Assembly: GCA_934465295.1 (NCBI GenBank)
Contig: CAKSKU010000006.1
Span: 1 to 64,000 of the forward strand
DNA from: an uncultured Oscillospiraceae bacterium
GTDB lineage: Bacteria > Bacillota > Clostridia > Oscillospirales > Ruminococcaceae
DNA: 64,000 bases
Reading direction: 5' to 3'
The translations under genes and the position numbers were made by a program. The notes beneath the pieces were generated by a model. It was not told where the DNA came from and made no database searches. It was given only the letters and a program-made list of their open reading frames with translations. The stretch's first letter is position 1. Each line of letters starts with the position of its first letter. Below are positions 18,944 to 25,615 of the stretch, in pieces.

Positions 18944-18982
18944 ATGAACAGGCAAAAACAGATGAGTGATTTTCTTGATTAA
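18944..18982 (+). CDS. 12-aa peptide with strong RBS
   Basis: Reads MNRQKQMSDFLD. An ideal AGGAGGAATTTGTT spacer precedes the ATG, the motif copy lies upstream and a terminator hairpin starts at its stop codon. It has the same layout as the larger neighbours, so it may be expressed, either as a peptide or as the remnant of a deleted gene. Confidence 0.4.
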   Translation: MNRQKQMSDFLD

Positions 18983-19013
18983 GGCTCGGGTTAGAGATAA
19001 CTCGGGCCTTTTT
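18983..19013 (+). terminator. Hairpin with GAGA tetraloop
   Basis: Eleven-bp stem (two G-U pairs) GGCTCGGGTTA / TAACTCGGGCC closing GAGA, then five T residues. Confidence 0.85.
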
Positions 19014-19083
19014 GTTTTTCACCGACTTGTTTTTTACAATCGACAAATTTTAATTTAGAATAGCATTGAAGGAGGAATTATCA

Positions 19084-19332
19084 ATGGAAGAATTCGCTAA
19101 AGGTTCAGTTCCAATTGCAGTAGTTGCAAAAATTTATGGTAAAGATGCTTGTTGGGTTCGTGCAGGAATAATCTCGGGCTGGCTTCCTATCGGTACAGCG
19201 ACACGACATGGAGAGTTGATTACGAGTATTGACCAGATGGGCAGTAAGTATGGGCGGATAAACTTTTATGTATCGCCGAAACTTCTGTACGAAGCAACCG
19301 GTTATGTATGGAAAGGAGAGAAAAAGATATGA
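19084..19332 (+). CDS. Small putative DNA-binding phage protein
   Basis: An 82-aa protein from ATG 19084 (AGGAGGAATTATCA upstream). The segment IAVVAKIYGKDACWVRAGII looks like a helix-turn-helix of the MerR/excisionase kind, followed by a strand region (YGRINFYVSPKLLYEATGYV). Its position before the integrase region makes an excisionase or regulator plausible. Overlaps the next gene by 4 bp. Confidence 0.6.
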   Translation: MEEFAKGSVPIAVVAKIYGKDACWVRAGIISGWLPIGTATRHGELITSIDQMGSKYGRINFYVSPKLLYEATGYVWKGEKKI

Positions 19333-19742
19333 GCACAACGATTCGCTCAGAGGTTTCAAAGAAGAATGTTTACTGGATCGAACGGCACAGATACTATGAG
19401 CTTAAACATTTCTGCCTGCAGTACCCATTGTGGAAGAAAGCTTATTCGGAGATCGACGGTTTATGCCGGCAGTACAGCGATACAATAAAGACGACCTCGC
19501 CCGAAACAAGTCCCACAGAAAAGCTTGCCGAGGATATGCTTTATTATTCGGAACGAATGGATATGGTTGAGAGGGCGGCTTATGAAGCTGATGCAACATT
19601 GGCAAATTATATTCTCAAGGCGGTCACAAAAGGCTATTCTTATGAATATCTCAAAGCTAAGTTAGAAATACCGTGTTGTCGGGAGGTTTATTATCAGTTT
19701 TACCGCAAGTTCTTTTGGATACTTAATTCTGCGCGAAAATAA
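19329..19742 (+). CDS. Hypothetical phage protein, possibly a RinA/ArpU-like regulator
   Basis: A 137-aa mainly helical protein from ATG 19329. The C-terminal VTKGYSYEYLKAKLEIPCCREVYYQFYRKFFWIL has the shape of a sigma-4/ArpU-type HTH found in late-gene regulators, but I cannot assign it firmly. Ends in ARK-stop inside motif copy 2, exactly as the DUF6431 gene does. Confidence 0.6.
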   Translation: MSTTIRSEVSKKNVYWIERHRYYELKHFCLQYPLWKKAYSEIDGLCRQYSDTIKTTSPETSPTEKLAEDMLYYSERMDMVERAAYEADATLANYILKAVTKGYSYEYLKAKLEIPCCREVYYQFYRKFFWILNSARK

Positions 19743-19756
19743 CAAATACCTTTATG
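19732..19756 (+). promoter_or_regulatory. 25-bp phage motif, copy 2
   Basis: CGC-N7-ACA-N7-TTATG; 34 bp before ATG 19791. Confidence 0.75.
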
Positions 19757-19790
19757 GGAAACCAACATTATATTTTAGGAGGAATTTTCT

Positions 19791-20036
19791 ATGAGTAAAA
19801 TTGAAAGAAAACCAAAAGAAGAATGGGATCTGCTTAAGGCAAGACAGATAACAGTTGAGGGCGATTTTGCAGTTACTCTTGTAGAGCATTGTATAGCTGT
19901 AAAGCAGATGCGGCTTGCAAAAGTAATTACGGATTTTGCCAACACACTTGATGCTGAGATTGCTGATGCACTTGGATTCTATTCTGTGGAGGATTTTCAC
20001 AGATTCTTGGAGGAAAGGAAGACCGAAGAAGAGTGA
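19791..20036 (+). CDS. Hypothetical 81-aa phage protein
   Basis: Soluble, helical and acidic (EIADALGFYSVEDFHRFLEE). Perfect AGGAGGAATTTTCT leader before ATG 19791, motif copy 2 upstream, GNRA-loop terminator downstream. No family recognised. Confidence 0.65.
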   Translation: MSKIERKPKEEWDLLKARQITVEGDFAVTLVEHCIAVKQMRLAKVITDFANTLDAEIADALGFYSVEDFHRFLEERKTEEE

Positions 20037-20048
20037 TCCCAAAGAACG

Positions 20049-20076
20049 GAGCTTAAGGAAACTTAGGCTCTTTTCT
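20049..20076 (+). terminator. GAAA-loop terminator A
   Basis: GAGCTTAAG-GAAA-CTTAGGCTC plus T-rich tail. The same hairpin sequence recurs at 22456, 22709 and 23002. Confidence 0.85.
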
Positions 20077-20080
20077 TTCC

Positions 20081-20105
20081 CGCATGGAAAACACAATATA
20101 TAACG
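20081..20105 (+). promoter_or_regulatory. 25-bp phage motif, copy 3
   Basis: CGC-N7-ACA-N7-TAACG variant, begins 5 bp after terminator A; 37 bp before ATG 20143. Confidence 0.65.
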
Positions 20106-20142
20106 GAGAGTATTCCATAATTATATTTAGGAGGAATTCGTT

Positions 20143-20379
20143 ATGAAAATTGTTGAAGTTGACAAATTACCAATGAGGAGAGCTACAAGACACAATTTAC
20201 AGGATATCATAAAGGGTTTTGTGAATTCCGATGCAAGGTTCGTTAAAATCGAACTTGCGGAAGGAGATTACAAAAGTGTAAAGGTATGTTACAACTGTAT
20301 GAGAGTGGCTTGCGGTCGATCCGGTTATTCGGTCAAAACCAAAATGAGAAACAACGAGGTCTATTTAGTAAAGGAATAA
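20143..20379 (+). CDS. Hypothetical 78-aa phage protein
   Basis: Basic protein with central FVKIELAEGDYKSVKVCYNCM and Cys pair. AGGAGGAATTCGTT precedes ATG 20143. The size and the IKGFVNSDARFVKIEL region recall small phage nucleic-acid-binding folds; no assignment. Confidence 0.6.
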   Translation: MKIVEVDKLPMRRATRHNLQDIIKGFVNSDARFVKIELAEGDYKSVKVCYNCMRVACGRSGYSVKTKMRNNEVYLVKE

Positions 20380-20429
20380 AGTCAGATGAAAGAGTTTGAG
20401 CTGTTTTAGCTTAGGCTCTTTTTCTTTTA

Positions 20430-20454
20430 TGCGGGAAAAACATATTGTATTATG
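20430..20454 (+). promoter_or_regulatory. 25-bp phage motif, copy 4
   Basis: TGC instead of CGC at the first triplet; ACA and TTATG conserved. Only 14 bp before GTG 20469; preceded by a weaker terminator hairpin (20395-20427). Confidence 0.65.
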
Positions 20455-20468
20455 AGGAGGTGATACTT

Positions 20469-20660
20469 GTGAAAACGTTCATTGCCAAGAACCCAAAACA
20501 GTTGGACTTGTGTTTGAAATTGATGTATGTCGAGAATATACGATTTACTGTGGCGGTGACTCAGCCGTCCAAGCATAAGATCGTATATGAAATATATGCA
20601 TCGGTTGACGGTACAGAAGGCGATATTTTGGAAAAGAAGTATAATGTTATGATTTCATAA
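20469..20660 (+). CDS. Hypothetical 63-aa phage protein
   Basis: GTG start with GAGGAGG 8 nt upstream; an earlier in-frame ATG at 20445 lies inside motif copy 4 and lacks an RBS. Pattern KTFIAKNPKQLDLCLKLMYV then beta strands. Function unknown. Confidence 0.6.
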   Translation: MKTFIAKNPKQLDLCLKLMYVENIRFTVAVTQPSKHKIVYEIYASVDGTEGDILEKKYNVMIS

Positions 20661-20749
20661 CACATCTTCAAAAAAGTAGAGACTGTGACCACACGGTCTT
20701 TACTTTTGTATTTTTATATGGTATTATATTATTGAAAGGAGTGTCAAAA

Positions 20750-20947
20750 ATGAATGCCAGACCTACCAAAAAGATGATTGTCGATGTTGTCGAGTTTCCC
20801 GACAATCCAAACGGTAAGATAAAAAAGTACACTGAAGAACGTGATGTTCCGTATACAGAGGGACGTGATGATGCTATTTGTTGCATCTGTGGATTTCCGG
20901 AATATCCGGAATGCAAATCATTCTGCGGCAATTATAATAAAAAATGA
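20750..20947 (+). CDS. Small Cys-rich phage protein
   Basis: A 65-aa protein; ATG 20750 with AAAGGAG 8 nt before. C-terminal CCICGFPEYPECKSFCGNY suggests a metal site. No 25-bp motif upstream; a T-rich stretch and TTATATTATTGAAAGG leader precede it. Confidence 0.6.
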   Translation: MNARPTKKMIVDVVEFPDNPNGKIKKYTEERDVPYTEGRDDAICCICGFPEYPECKSFCGNYNKK

Positions 20948-21057
20948 AAAATCATTGTTAAAAGACTGAGATTTATTCTCGGTCTTATTTTTTTTGCCTA
21001 AAAACAGTACGCGGGTGACAGAATTTAATGATATTTTATAGGAGGCGAAATAAAATT

Positions 21058-21273
21058 ATGGGAACTATCGTAGCAATTATTGCGTTATTGATCGGAAATG
21101 TGATCGGGATCGTTTTCGGAATTATATGGTCTTATCGTCCAACAAACGGCAGGCTGAAAATTACAAGTGACGATGATGGTACATACTGTTTTCTGGTTCT
21201 TAACGAACATCCTGACGAATTAAAGGATAAGGAAACGGTGACTTTAAAAGTTGAACGTACTCCGCACAGATAA
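21058..21273 (+). CDS. Small single-pass membrane protein
   Basis: 71 aa; N-terminal TM (residues 3-25, IVAIIALLIGNVIGIVFGII), then a 45-residue domain with DDDGTYCFLVLNEHPDELKDKETVTLKV. This 'TM plus small beta domain' form is frequent in phages of gut clostridia. Stop overlaps motif copy 6. Confidence 0.65.
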   Translation: MGTIVAIIALLIGNVIGIVFGIIWSYRPTNGRLKITSDDDGTYCFLVLNEHPDELKDKETVTLKVERTPHR

Positions 21274-21287
21274 CACACTATTTTATG
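21263..21287 (+). promoter_or_regulatory. 25-bp phage motif, copy 5
   Basis: CGC-N7-ACA-N7-TTATG, overlapping the end of the preceding ORF; 40 bp before ATG 21328. Confidence 0.75.
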
Positions 21288-21327
21288 GACTGATGTCCTA
21301 TTTATATTTTGAAAGGAGTTATCGAAT

Positions 21328-21717
21328 ATGGCTGATAACATAAGCGAACAGTTGGATGATGTAATTGAAAAACGATTGAAGGAATTTGATTACTACGATC
21401 TGGACAGCGAAAACACTAAGCAGGCGGTAGAGGCTATTGAAAAGCTCTACAAACTCAAAATCGAGGAACGTAAAGTCGAGGGCGAACTTTATGAAAAGCA
21501 GAAAACCCGTGAAAACGAGGAAGATGTGAAGAATAAAGAACTCCGCGAAAAGAGAGTCGATCGTTGGGTAAACGGAGCAATAACGGTTGCTTCCACCGCC
21601 GCATCGTTAGTGTTCTATAGCATTTGGATGTGTAAAGGATTCAAATTTGAAGAAACCGGTTCATTTACGTCAACAACGTTCAAAGGTTTATTCAACCGTT
21701 TCAGACCGATGAAATAA
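21328..21717 (+). CDS. Coiled-coil membrane protein of phage origin
   Basis: 129 aa. Long charged helix (residues 5-85, EAIEKLYKLKIEERKVEGEL) predicted coiled coil, then one TM (about 91-108, VASTAASLVFYSIWM) and a basic tail. TTATATTTTGAAAGGAG leader. Function unknown. Confidence 0.65.
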   Translation: MADNISEQLDDVIEKRLKEFDYYDLDSENTKQAVEAIEKLYKLKIEERKVEGELYEKQKTRENEEDVKNKELREKRVDRWVNGAITVASTAASLVFYSIWMCKGFKFEETGSFTSTTFKGLFNRFRPMK

Positions 21718-21785
21718 GAAACGGACAAAGTCAATGAGAGAAGTCGTGTAATTTACATGGCTTCTTTCTTTTTTCGGAGGAAAAT

Positions 21786-22145
21786 ATGAGGTATCACTAT
21801 AAAAAGCCTGCAATATACGCATCGATGTACGGACAGCTGTACATTTGTGACCACCCAGTTTACAGCAGATGTACTTTATTCAAAATAAACGACAAGGGAC
21901 TTTCTGTTATTCAGCAAAGGCATAATAGTGATGAAAAAACAACATATTGGAGCGAGATAGACCCATGGATAGCCGATGATATTTATTTAAATATCGGTTT
22001 TAAGTCATTTTTTGATAAGCGTTCGGGAAAATGTATAAACGGTTTATATCCGACGGTGACGGTTCGTCAGATAATGTGGGCACTTAGGATGAAACCCATA
22101 AAGAAAGAACGTTGGGAAACGGTGTTTGACAGGCGGGATATTTAG
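21786..22145 (+). CDS. Hypothetical 119-aa phage protein
   Basis: Soluble, beta-rich start (YHYKKPAIYASMYGQLYICDHPVYS) then helical. RBS CGGAGG 5 nt before ATG 21786. No recognised domain. Confidence 0.6.
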   Translation: MRYHYKKPAIYASMYGQLYICDHPVYSRCTLFKINDKGLSVIQQRHNSDEKTTYWSEIDPWIADDIYLNIGFKSFFDKRSGKCINGLYPTVTVRQIMWALRMKPIKKERWETVFDRRDI

Positions 22146-22147
22146 TG

Positions 22148-22172
22148 CGCTAAAGAAACACATTCCTTTATG
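22148..22172 (+). promoter_or_regulatory. 25-bp phage motif, copy 6
   Basis: CGC-N7-ACA-N7-TTATG; 29 bp before GTG 22202. Confidence 0.75.
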
Positions 22173-22201
22173 AAGACTATTTTATAAAGGAGGTCAATTG
22201 T

Positions 22202-22447
22202 GTGTTCAAGAAGAATTTGATCGTTGTTATAGCAAATAATCAGGAAGATGTATGCAAAATTGTTGATGTTGCACGCGATTATGCAAAGTCATATCGAATT
22301 GGCGTCTATGGCGACAAAAAGAATACTTTGGTATCGCTTTATATTAGCAGGTTTAAATTCAAACGTCTGATCAAGAAGCTTAGTAACGACGGCTATGGAC
22401 TCTTTGAAGAATCGAACAATTATATTTTCACAATGAAAAAGAGTTGA
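22202..22447 (+). CDS. Hypothetical 81-aa phage protein
   Basis: GTG start with AAGGAGG 8 nt before. Alternating strands and helices (LIVVIANNQEDVCKIVDVARDY) like the 20469 protein (FIAKNPKQLDLCLKL); the two may be distant relatives. Function unknown. Confidence 0.6.
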   Translation: MFKKNLIVVIANNQEDVCKIVDVARDYAKSYRIGVYGDKKNTLVSLYISRFKFKRLIKKLSNDGYGLFEESNNYIFTMKKS

Positions 22448-22455
22448 GTTAAACG

Positions 22456-22485
22456 GAGCTTAAGGAAACTTAGGCTCTTGTTTTT
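22456..22485 (+). terminator. GAAA-loop terminator B
   Basis: GAGCTTAAG-GAAA-CTTAGGCTC, then TTGTTTTT; the next motif copy begins at 22487. Confidence 0.85.
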
Positions 22486-22486
22486 A

Positions 22487-22511
22487 CGCATATTTTGCAA
22501 GCTATATTGTG
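22487..22511 (+). promoter_or_regulatory. 25-bp phage motif, copy 7
   Basis: CGC-N7-GCA-N7-TTGTG variant; 16 bp before ATG 22528. Confidence 0.7.
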
Positions 22512-22527
22512 GAAAGGGGGAATTGAC

Positions 22528-22701
22528 ATGGTGTTATTTACAACATTATTGATAACATTGATGATAGCAGCAATAATACTGCTGTTCACCGTTGGATTCG
22601 GTGGTGCGGTATTAGTGGTTGTATTCGGCGATGCTATTTTATGTGTATTGTTGATCGCACTTATCATTCGCCATTTTATTAAGAGAAAGAAAAATAAGTG
22701 A
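22528..22701 (+). CDS. Two-TM hydrophobic peptide
   Basis: 57 aa, almost wholly hydrophobic (two helices, about 2-24 and 27-49) with a basic tail KRKKNK. AAGGGGG 8 nt before ATG. Size and form resemble a holin-like or other small membrane effector, but nothing specific can be claimed. Confidence 0.6.
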   Translation: MVLFTTLLITLMIAAIILLFTVGFGGAVLVVVFGDAILCVLLIALIIRHFIKRKKNK

Positions 22702-22708
22702 AGATAGG

Positions 22709-22742
22709 GAGCTTAAGGAAACTTAGGCTCTCTTTCTTTTTT
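22709..22742 (+). terminator. GAAA-loop terminator C
   Basis: Same hairpin sequence; its T-tract abuts motif copy 8. Confidence 0.85.
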
Positions 22743-22743
22743 A

Positions 22744-22768
22744 CGCGAAATTTGCACGATATATTATG
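22744..22768 (+). promoter_or_regulatory. 25-bp phage motif, copy 8
   Basis: CGC-N7-GCA-N7-TTATG directly behind terminator C; 37 bp before ATG 22806. Confidence 0.75.
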
Positions 22769-22805
22769 GAAGCATAAACCAATATTATATTAGGAGGAAT
22801 TTATT

Positions 22806-22982
22806 ATGAAAAACTGGTTGGATAATCCTATTACATGGAGAAAATATCTCAAGATTGCAGGTATATGCACGATAATTGGCATGGTAATGTCAGGCATCAG
22901 TATGTGCTGGGTCTATTGGGACGATATCACTTGTAAACTGGATGATATCAAAGACAGTATAATGCGTAAATTCGGTAAATAA
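22806..22982 (+). CDS. Small single-pass membrane protein
   Basis: 58 aa, starts MKNWLDNPITW, one TM (about 17-37, IAGICTIIGMVMSGISMCW), then an amphipathic DDITCKLDDIKDSIMRKF. AGGAGGAATTTATT precedes the ATG. Flanked by identical terminators, so it is its own transcription unit. Confidence 0.65.
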   Translation: MKNWLDNPITWRKYLKIAGICTIIGMVMSGISMCWVYWDDITCKLDDIKDSIMRKFGK

Positions 22983-23001
22983 TTCGGTTTTACTGAAAAG
23001 G

Positions 23002-23036
23002 GAGCTTAAGGAAACTTAGGCTCTCTTTCTTTTTTT
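23002..23036 (+). terminator. GAAA-loop terminator D
   Basis: Same hairpin sequence and a long T-rich tail, adjoining motif copy 9. Confidence 0.85.
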
Positions 23037-23037
23037 A

Positions 23038-23062
23038 CGCGAAATTTGCAAGGTGTATTATG
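23038..23062 (+). promoter_or_regulatory. 25-bp phage motif, copy 9
   Basis: CGC-N7-GCA-N7-TTATG; the tRNA-like gene starts only 2 nt after the motif ends, hinting that the transcript begins in or just after TTATG. Confidence 0.75.
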
Positions 23063-23064
23063 AG

Positions 23065-23138
23065 AAGTGGTTAGCTCAGGTGGTGAGAGCAACGCCCGAT
23101 AAAGGTGTGGGTCACGGGTTCGACTCCCGTACTATTTC
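23065..23138 (+). tRNA. Phage tRNA-like gene with unusual anticodon loop
   Basis: A 74-nt cloverleaf: acceptor AAGTGGT / ACTATTT (two G-U pairs), D-arm GCTC/GAGC, anticodon stem ACGCC/GGTGT, T-arm ACGGG-TTCGACT-CCCGT. The 7-nt loop reads CGATAAA, so position 33 is G not U and the formal anticodon is ATA; shifting by one gives GAT (Ile). No encoded CCA. May be a functional odd tRNA, a decayed tRNA-Ile or a tRNA mimic. Confidence 0.7.
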
Positions 23139-23171
23139 TTTTATATTTTCATTTTTGAAAGGAGAATTTTT

Positions 23172-24107
23172 ATGAATGTCATGCAAAAATTCATCAACAA
23201 GTCCGGTCAGTTTATAAGAAGAAATTCTTCAGCTATACTGACTGTCATCGGTGCTGTCGGGGTTATAGCAACGGCAGTGACGGCTGTAAAGGCAACACCG
23301 AAAGCTCTTGAACGTATCGAGGAGGCTAAAGCGGAAAAAGGCGAAGAGCTTACAGAAGTCGAGACGGTGAAGGCGGCAGCAATATGTTATTTACCCTCGA
23401 CGGTAATTTGTGCAGCTACATTGACCTGTATATTCAGTGCCTCTGTGCTTGATCGGAAGCATCAGGCTGTTCTTACAAGCGCTTATGCGGCACTCGATCA
23501 GTCTTACAAGAAGTATCGTGCAAAGGTCAAGGAATTGTACGGGGATGATGCTGACGGTAAAGTCAAATGCGCCGTTGCTAAAGATGAGCTTGAAAAGCAG
23601 GAAATTGTCAGAAAGGATAATAATAAAATATTGTTCTATGACAGTTACTCACGCCGATATTTTGAGGCGGATGAGGCAACAGTGATAAAGGCAGAATATT
23701 TGGCGAATAGGTCTATTATGAACGACTGTTATGTTTCGTTGGCTGAGTTTTACTACAATCTTGGATTATCTGCCGATGACAAATCATGGGACTATATAGG
23801 CTGGAATTGCGATACGATTTCTGAATGGACCGGTGTATATTGGTTAGATTTTCATCATGACAAGACAACGTTGGAAGACGGTCTTGAAGCTACGGTTATA
23901 TGGTACGATGTCGAGCCGATGATTGATTATATGTCAGAATATATCGACATTCCGGATGATGTTAAACGACAGTTAGGCATCATTGACGATTCCAATAAGG
24001 ATATGTTGGCTGTATGCTACATTCCGACAACATACTCAAACAATAAGGAATGTAATGCTGATTGTTTAAGCAGACGATACAATCAGTGCAAGATTTATGA
24101 TAAGTAA
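23172..24107 (+). CDS. DUF6353-like membrane protein, paralogue 1
   Basis: 311 aa. Two N-terminal TMs (about 19-38 ILTVIGAVGVIATAVTAVKA and 73-95) separated by KATPKALERIEEAKAEKGEELTE, followed by a long soluble domain with WxxD-like aromatic segments. Shares the KATPKA..EAKAEKGEELT..ETVKAAA block and the SAYAALDQSYKKYR block with the genes at 24393 and 27752. The family is known only from phage/prophage genomes of clostridia; role unknown. Confidence 0.8.
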   Translation: MNVMQKFINKSGQFIRRNSSAILTVIGAVGVIATAVTAVKATPKALERIEEAKAEKGEELTEVETVKAAAICYLPSTVICAATLTCIFSASVLDRKHQAVLTSAYAALDQSYKKYRAKVKELYGDDADGKVKCAVAKDELEKQEIVRKDNNKILFYDSYSRRYFEADEATVIKAEYLANRSIMNDCYVSLAEFYYNLGLSADDKSWDYIGWNCDTISEWTGVYWLDFHHDKTTLEDGLEATVIWYDVEPMIDYMSEYIDIPDDVKRQLGIIDDSNKDMLAVCYIPTTYSNNKECNADCLSRRYNQCKIYDK

Positions 24108-24123
24108 TTTTGGCAGCATATCC

Positions 24124-24148
24124 CGCTAAAAATACACATTATTTAACG
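24124..24148 (+). promoter_or_regulatory. 25-bp phage motif, copy 10
   Basis: CGC-N7-ACA-N7-TAACG variant; 13 bp before ATG 24162. Confidence 0.65.
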
Positions 24149-24161
24149 AGGAGGTGATCGC

Positions 24162-24329
24162 ATGAAAGCTAATACTTTAACGATACTCGGTGTTATTGCA
24201 ACCATTGCCGGCGGAGCTGCTACTCTCTTGGGCAACTGGGTGTCCGATAAAAAGACCGAAGAGATGATCGAAGAAAAGGTGCAGGCGGCACTTACAGAAA
24301 AAGAAGAGAACGAAGAAGAGACTGAATAA
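24162..24329 (+). CDS. Small membrane protein with acidic tail
   Basis: 55 aa: one TM (residues 5-26) then a Glu/Lys coiled tail (KTEEMIEEKVQAALTEKEEN). GAGGAGG 9 nt before ATG. Lies between two DUF6353-like paralogues and could be their partner. Confidence 0.65.
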   Translation: MKANTLTILGVIATIAGGAATLLGNWVSDKKTEEMIEEKVQAALTEKEENEEETE

Positions 24330-24392
24330 GACTTTGGAAGAGAGTTATATTTGGCTCTCTTCTTTCTTTTCTTCCGAAAGGAGTTTATATTT

Positions 24393-25160
24393 ATGAAAAA
24401 AGTTAATTTTGCGGGTCTTGCTAATATGGCAAGACATTTTATAACGCGTTACAGCTCCGAGATACTTGTTGCGACGGGTATTGTTGGTATGCTCACGACA
24501 ACTGTTATTGCAGTTAAGGCAACTCCGAAGGCTATGCGGCTTATTGAAGATGCTAAAGCAGAAAAAGGAGAAGAGCTTACAAAGTTTGAAACTGTTAAAG
24601 CCGCCGCAAAGGTCTATATTGCCCCGGCAATAACTGCAGCGACATCGACAGCTTGTATTATCGGTGCGAGCAAGATAAACCGCAAAAGAAATGCGGCTCT
24701 TGCGACCGCTTATGCGATATCCGAAGCAGCTCTTAACGAGTATAAGGACAAAGTTGTCGCTACTATCGGCGAAAAGAAAGAACGGGAAATACAGGATGCC
24801 ATTGCCAAAGATGACATCGACCGAACACCCGTTCACACCAAAGAAGTGTTTATCACTGACAAAGGTAATACACTTTGCTATGACGTAATGTCCGGAAGAT
24901 ATTTCAGATCGAGTATGGAAGCTCTCAAAAGTGCCGTTTGTGATCTGAATTTTCAGATGATGGACGATGTATGGGTGTCCTTAAATGACTTTTACGATAC
25001 GATCGGTCTTAGGAATACTCAAAATGGCGACTTGTTGGGCTGGTCCGTCGCTGACGGCAAGATACAGCCGAGATTTTCATCGCAGATATCGGAAGATGGC
25101 GAACCATGTTTGGTGCTTAAATACAACATTGCACCGTCGTATAATTATCGCAGTCGGTAA
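24393..25160 (+). CDS. DUF6353-like membrane protein, paralogue 2
   Basis: 255 aa from ATG 24393 (AAAGGAG upstream). Same two-TM layout: IVGMLTTTVIAVKATPKAM then KAEKGEELTKFETVKAAAK, ATAYAISEAALNEYKDKV, then a soluble domain with SGRYFRSSMEALKSAV and LNDFYDTIGL. Clearly homologous to paralogues 1 and 3. Confidence 0.8.
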   Translation: MKKVNFAGLANMARHFITRYSSEILVATGIVGMLTTTVIAVKATPKAMRLIEDAKAEKGEELTKFETVKAAAKVYIAPAITAATSTACIIGASKINRKRNAALATAYAISEAALNEYKDKVVATIGEKKEREIQDAIAKDDIDRTPVHTKEVFITDKGNTLCYDVMSGRYFRSSMEALKSAVCDLNFQMMDDVWVSLNDFYDTIGLRNTQNGDLLGWSVADGKIQPRFSSQISEDGEPCLVLKYNIAPSYNYRSR

Positions 25161-25162
25161 CA

Positions 25163-25187
25163 CGCGAAAATAACAATGTGTGTTATG
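25163..25187 (+). promoter_or_regulatory. 25-bp phage motif, copy 11
   Basis: CGC-N7-ACA-N7-TTATG, starting 3 bp after the preceding stop; 40 bp before ATG 25228. Confidence 0.75.
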
Positions 25188-25227
25188 GAAATAAATCCAA
25201 ATTATATTTTTGAAAGGATGTATTATC

Positions 25228-25542
25228 ATGGAAGAGATCATGAACAATGAAGCTATCGAAAGCGTAGAAGAGGAAACAGCTTTGACCGTTCCTGAAACTG
25301 AGGAAGAAGCAGTTCTTGACTCGAACGAAAGTTCAGGTGTAGGAGCGCTTGCCATTGGAGCAGGTATCTGCGGACTCGCCGTAATCGGCGCTGTAACCGT
25401 GGGTAAAGCTACATGGAAGCACGTTCTTAAACCTATCGGTCGTAAGATCAAGGGTGCAGTCAAGAAAAAGGGACCCGAAGCTATCGTTGAGCCTATCGTA
25501 GTGACAAGTAACGAAGATGATGCTGACGAAACGGAAGAATAA
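25228..25542 (+). CDS. Membrane protein with acidic N-terminus
   Basis: 104 aa: Glu-rich start, one TM (about 43-64, GALAIGAGICGLAVIGAVTV), basic stretch (KPIGRKIKGAVKKKG), acidic tail. Start is ATG 25228 with GAAAGGATG before it. Function unknown. Confidence 0.65.
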   Translation: MEEIMNNEAIESVEEETALTVPETEEEAVLDSNESSGVGALAIGAGICGLAVIGAVTVGKATWKHVLKPIGRKIKGAVKKKGPEAIVEPIVVTSNEDDADETEE

Positions 25543-25615
25543 TTGATTTATTCTGACGGGGAGGATACCTATAACAGGGTATCTTCCCTTTTATATTTTG
25601 AAAGGAGAAAACCCT

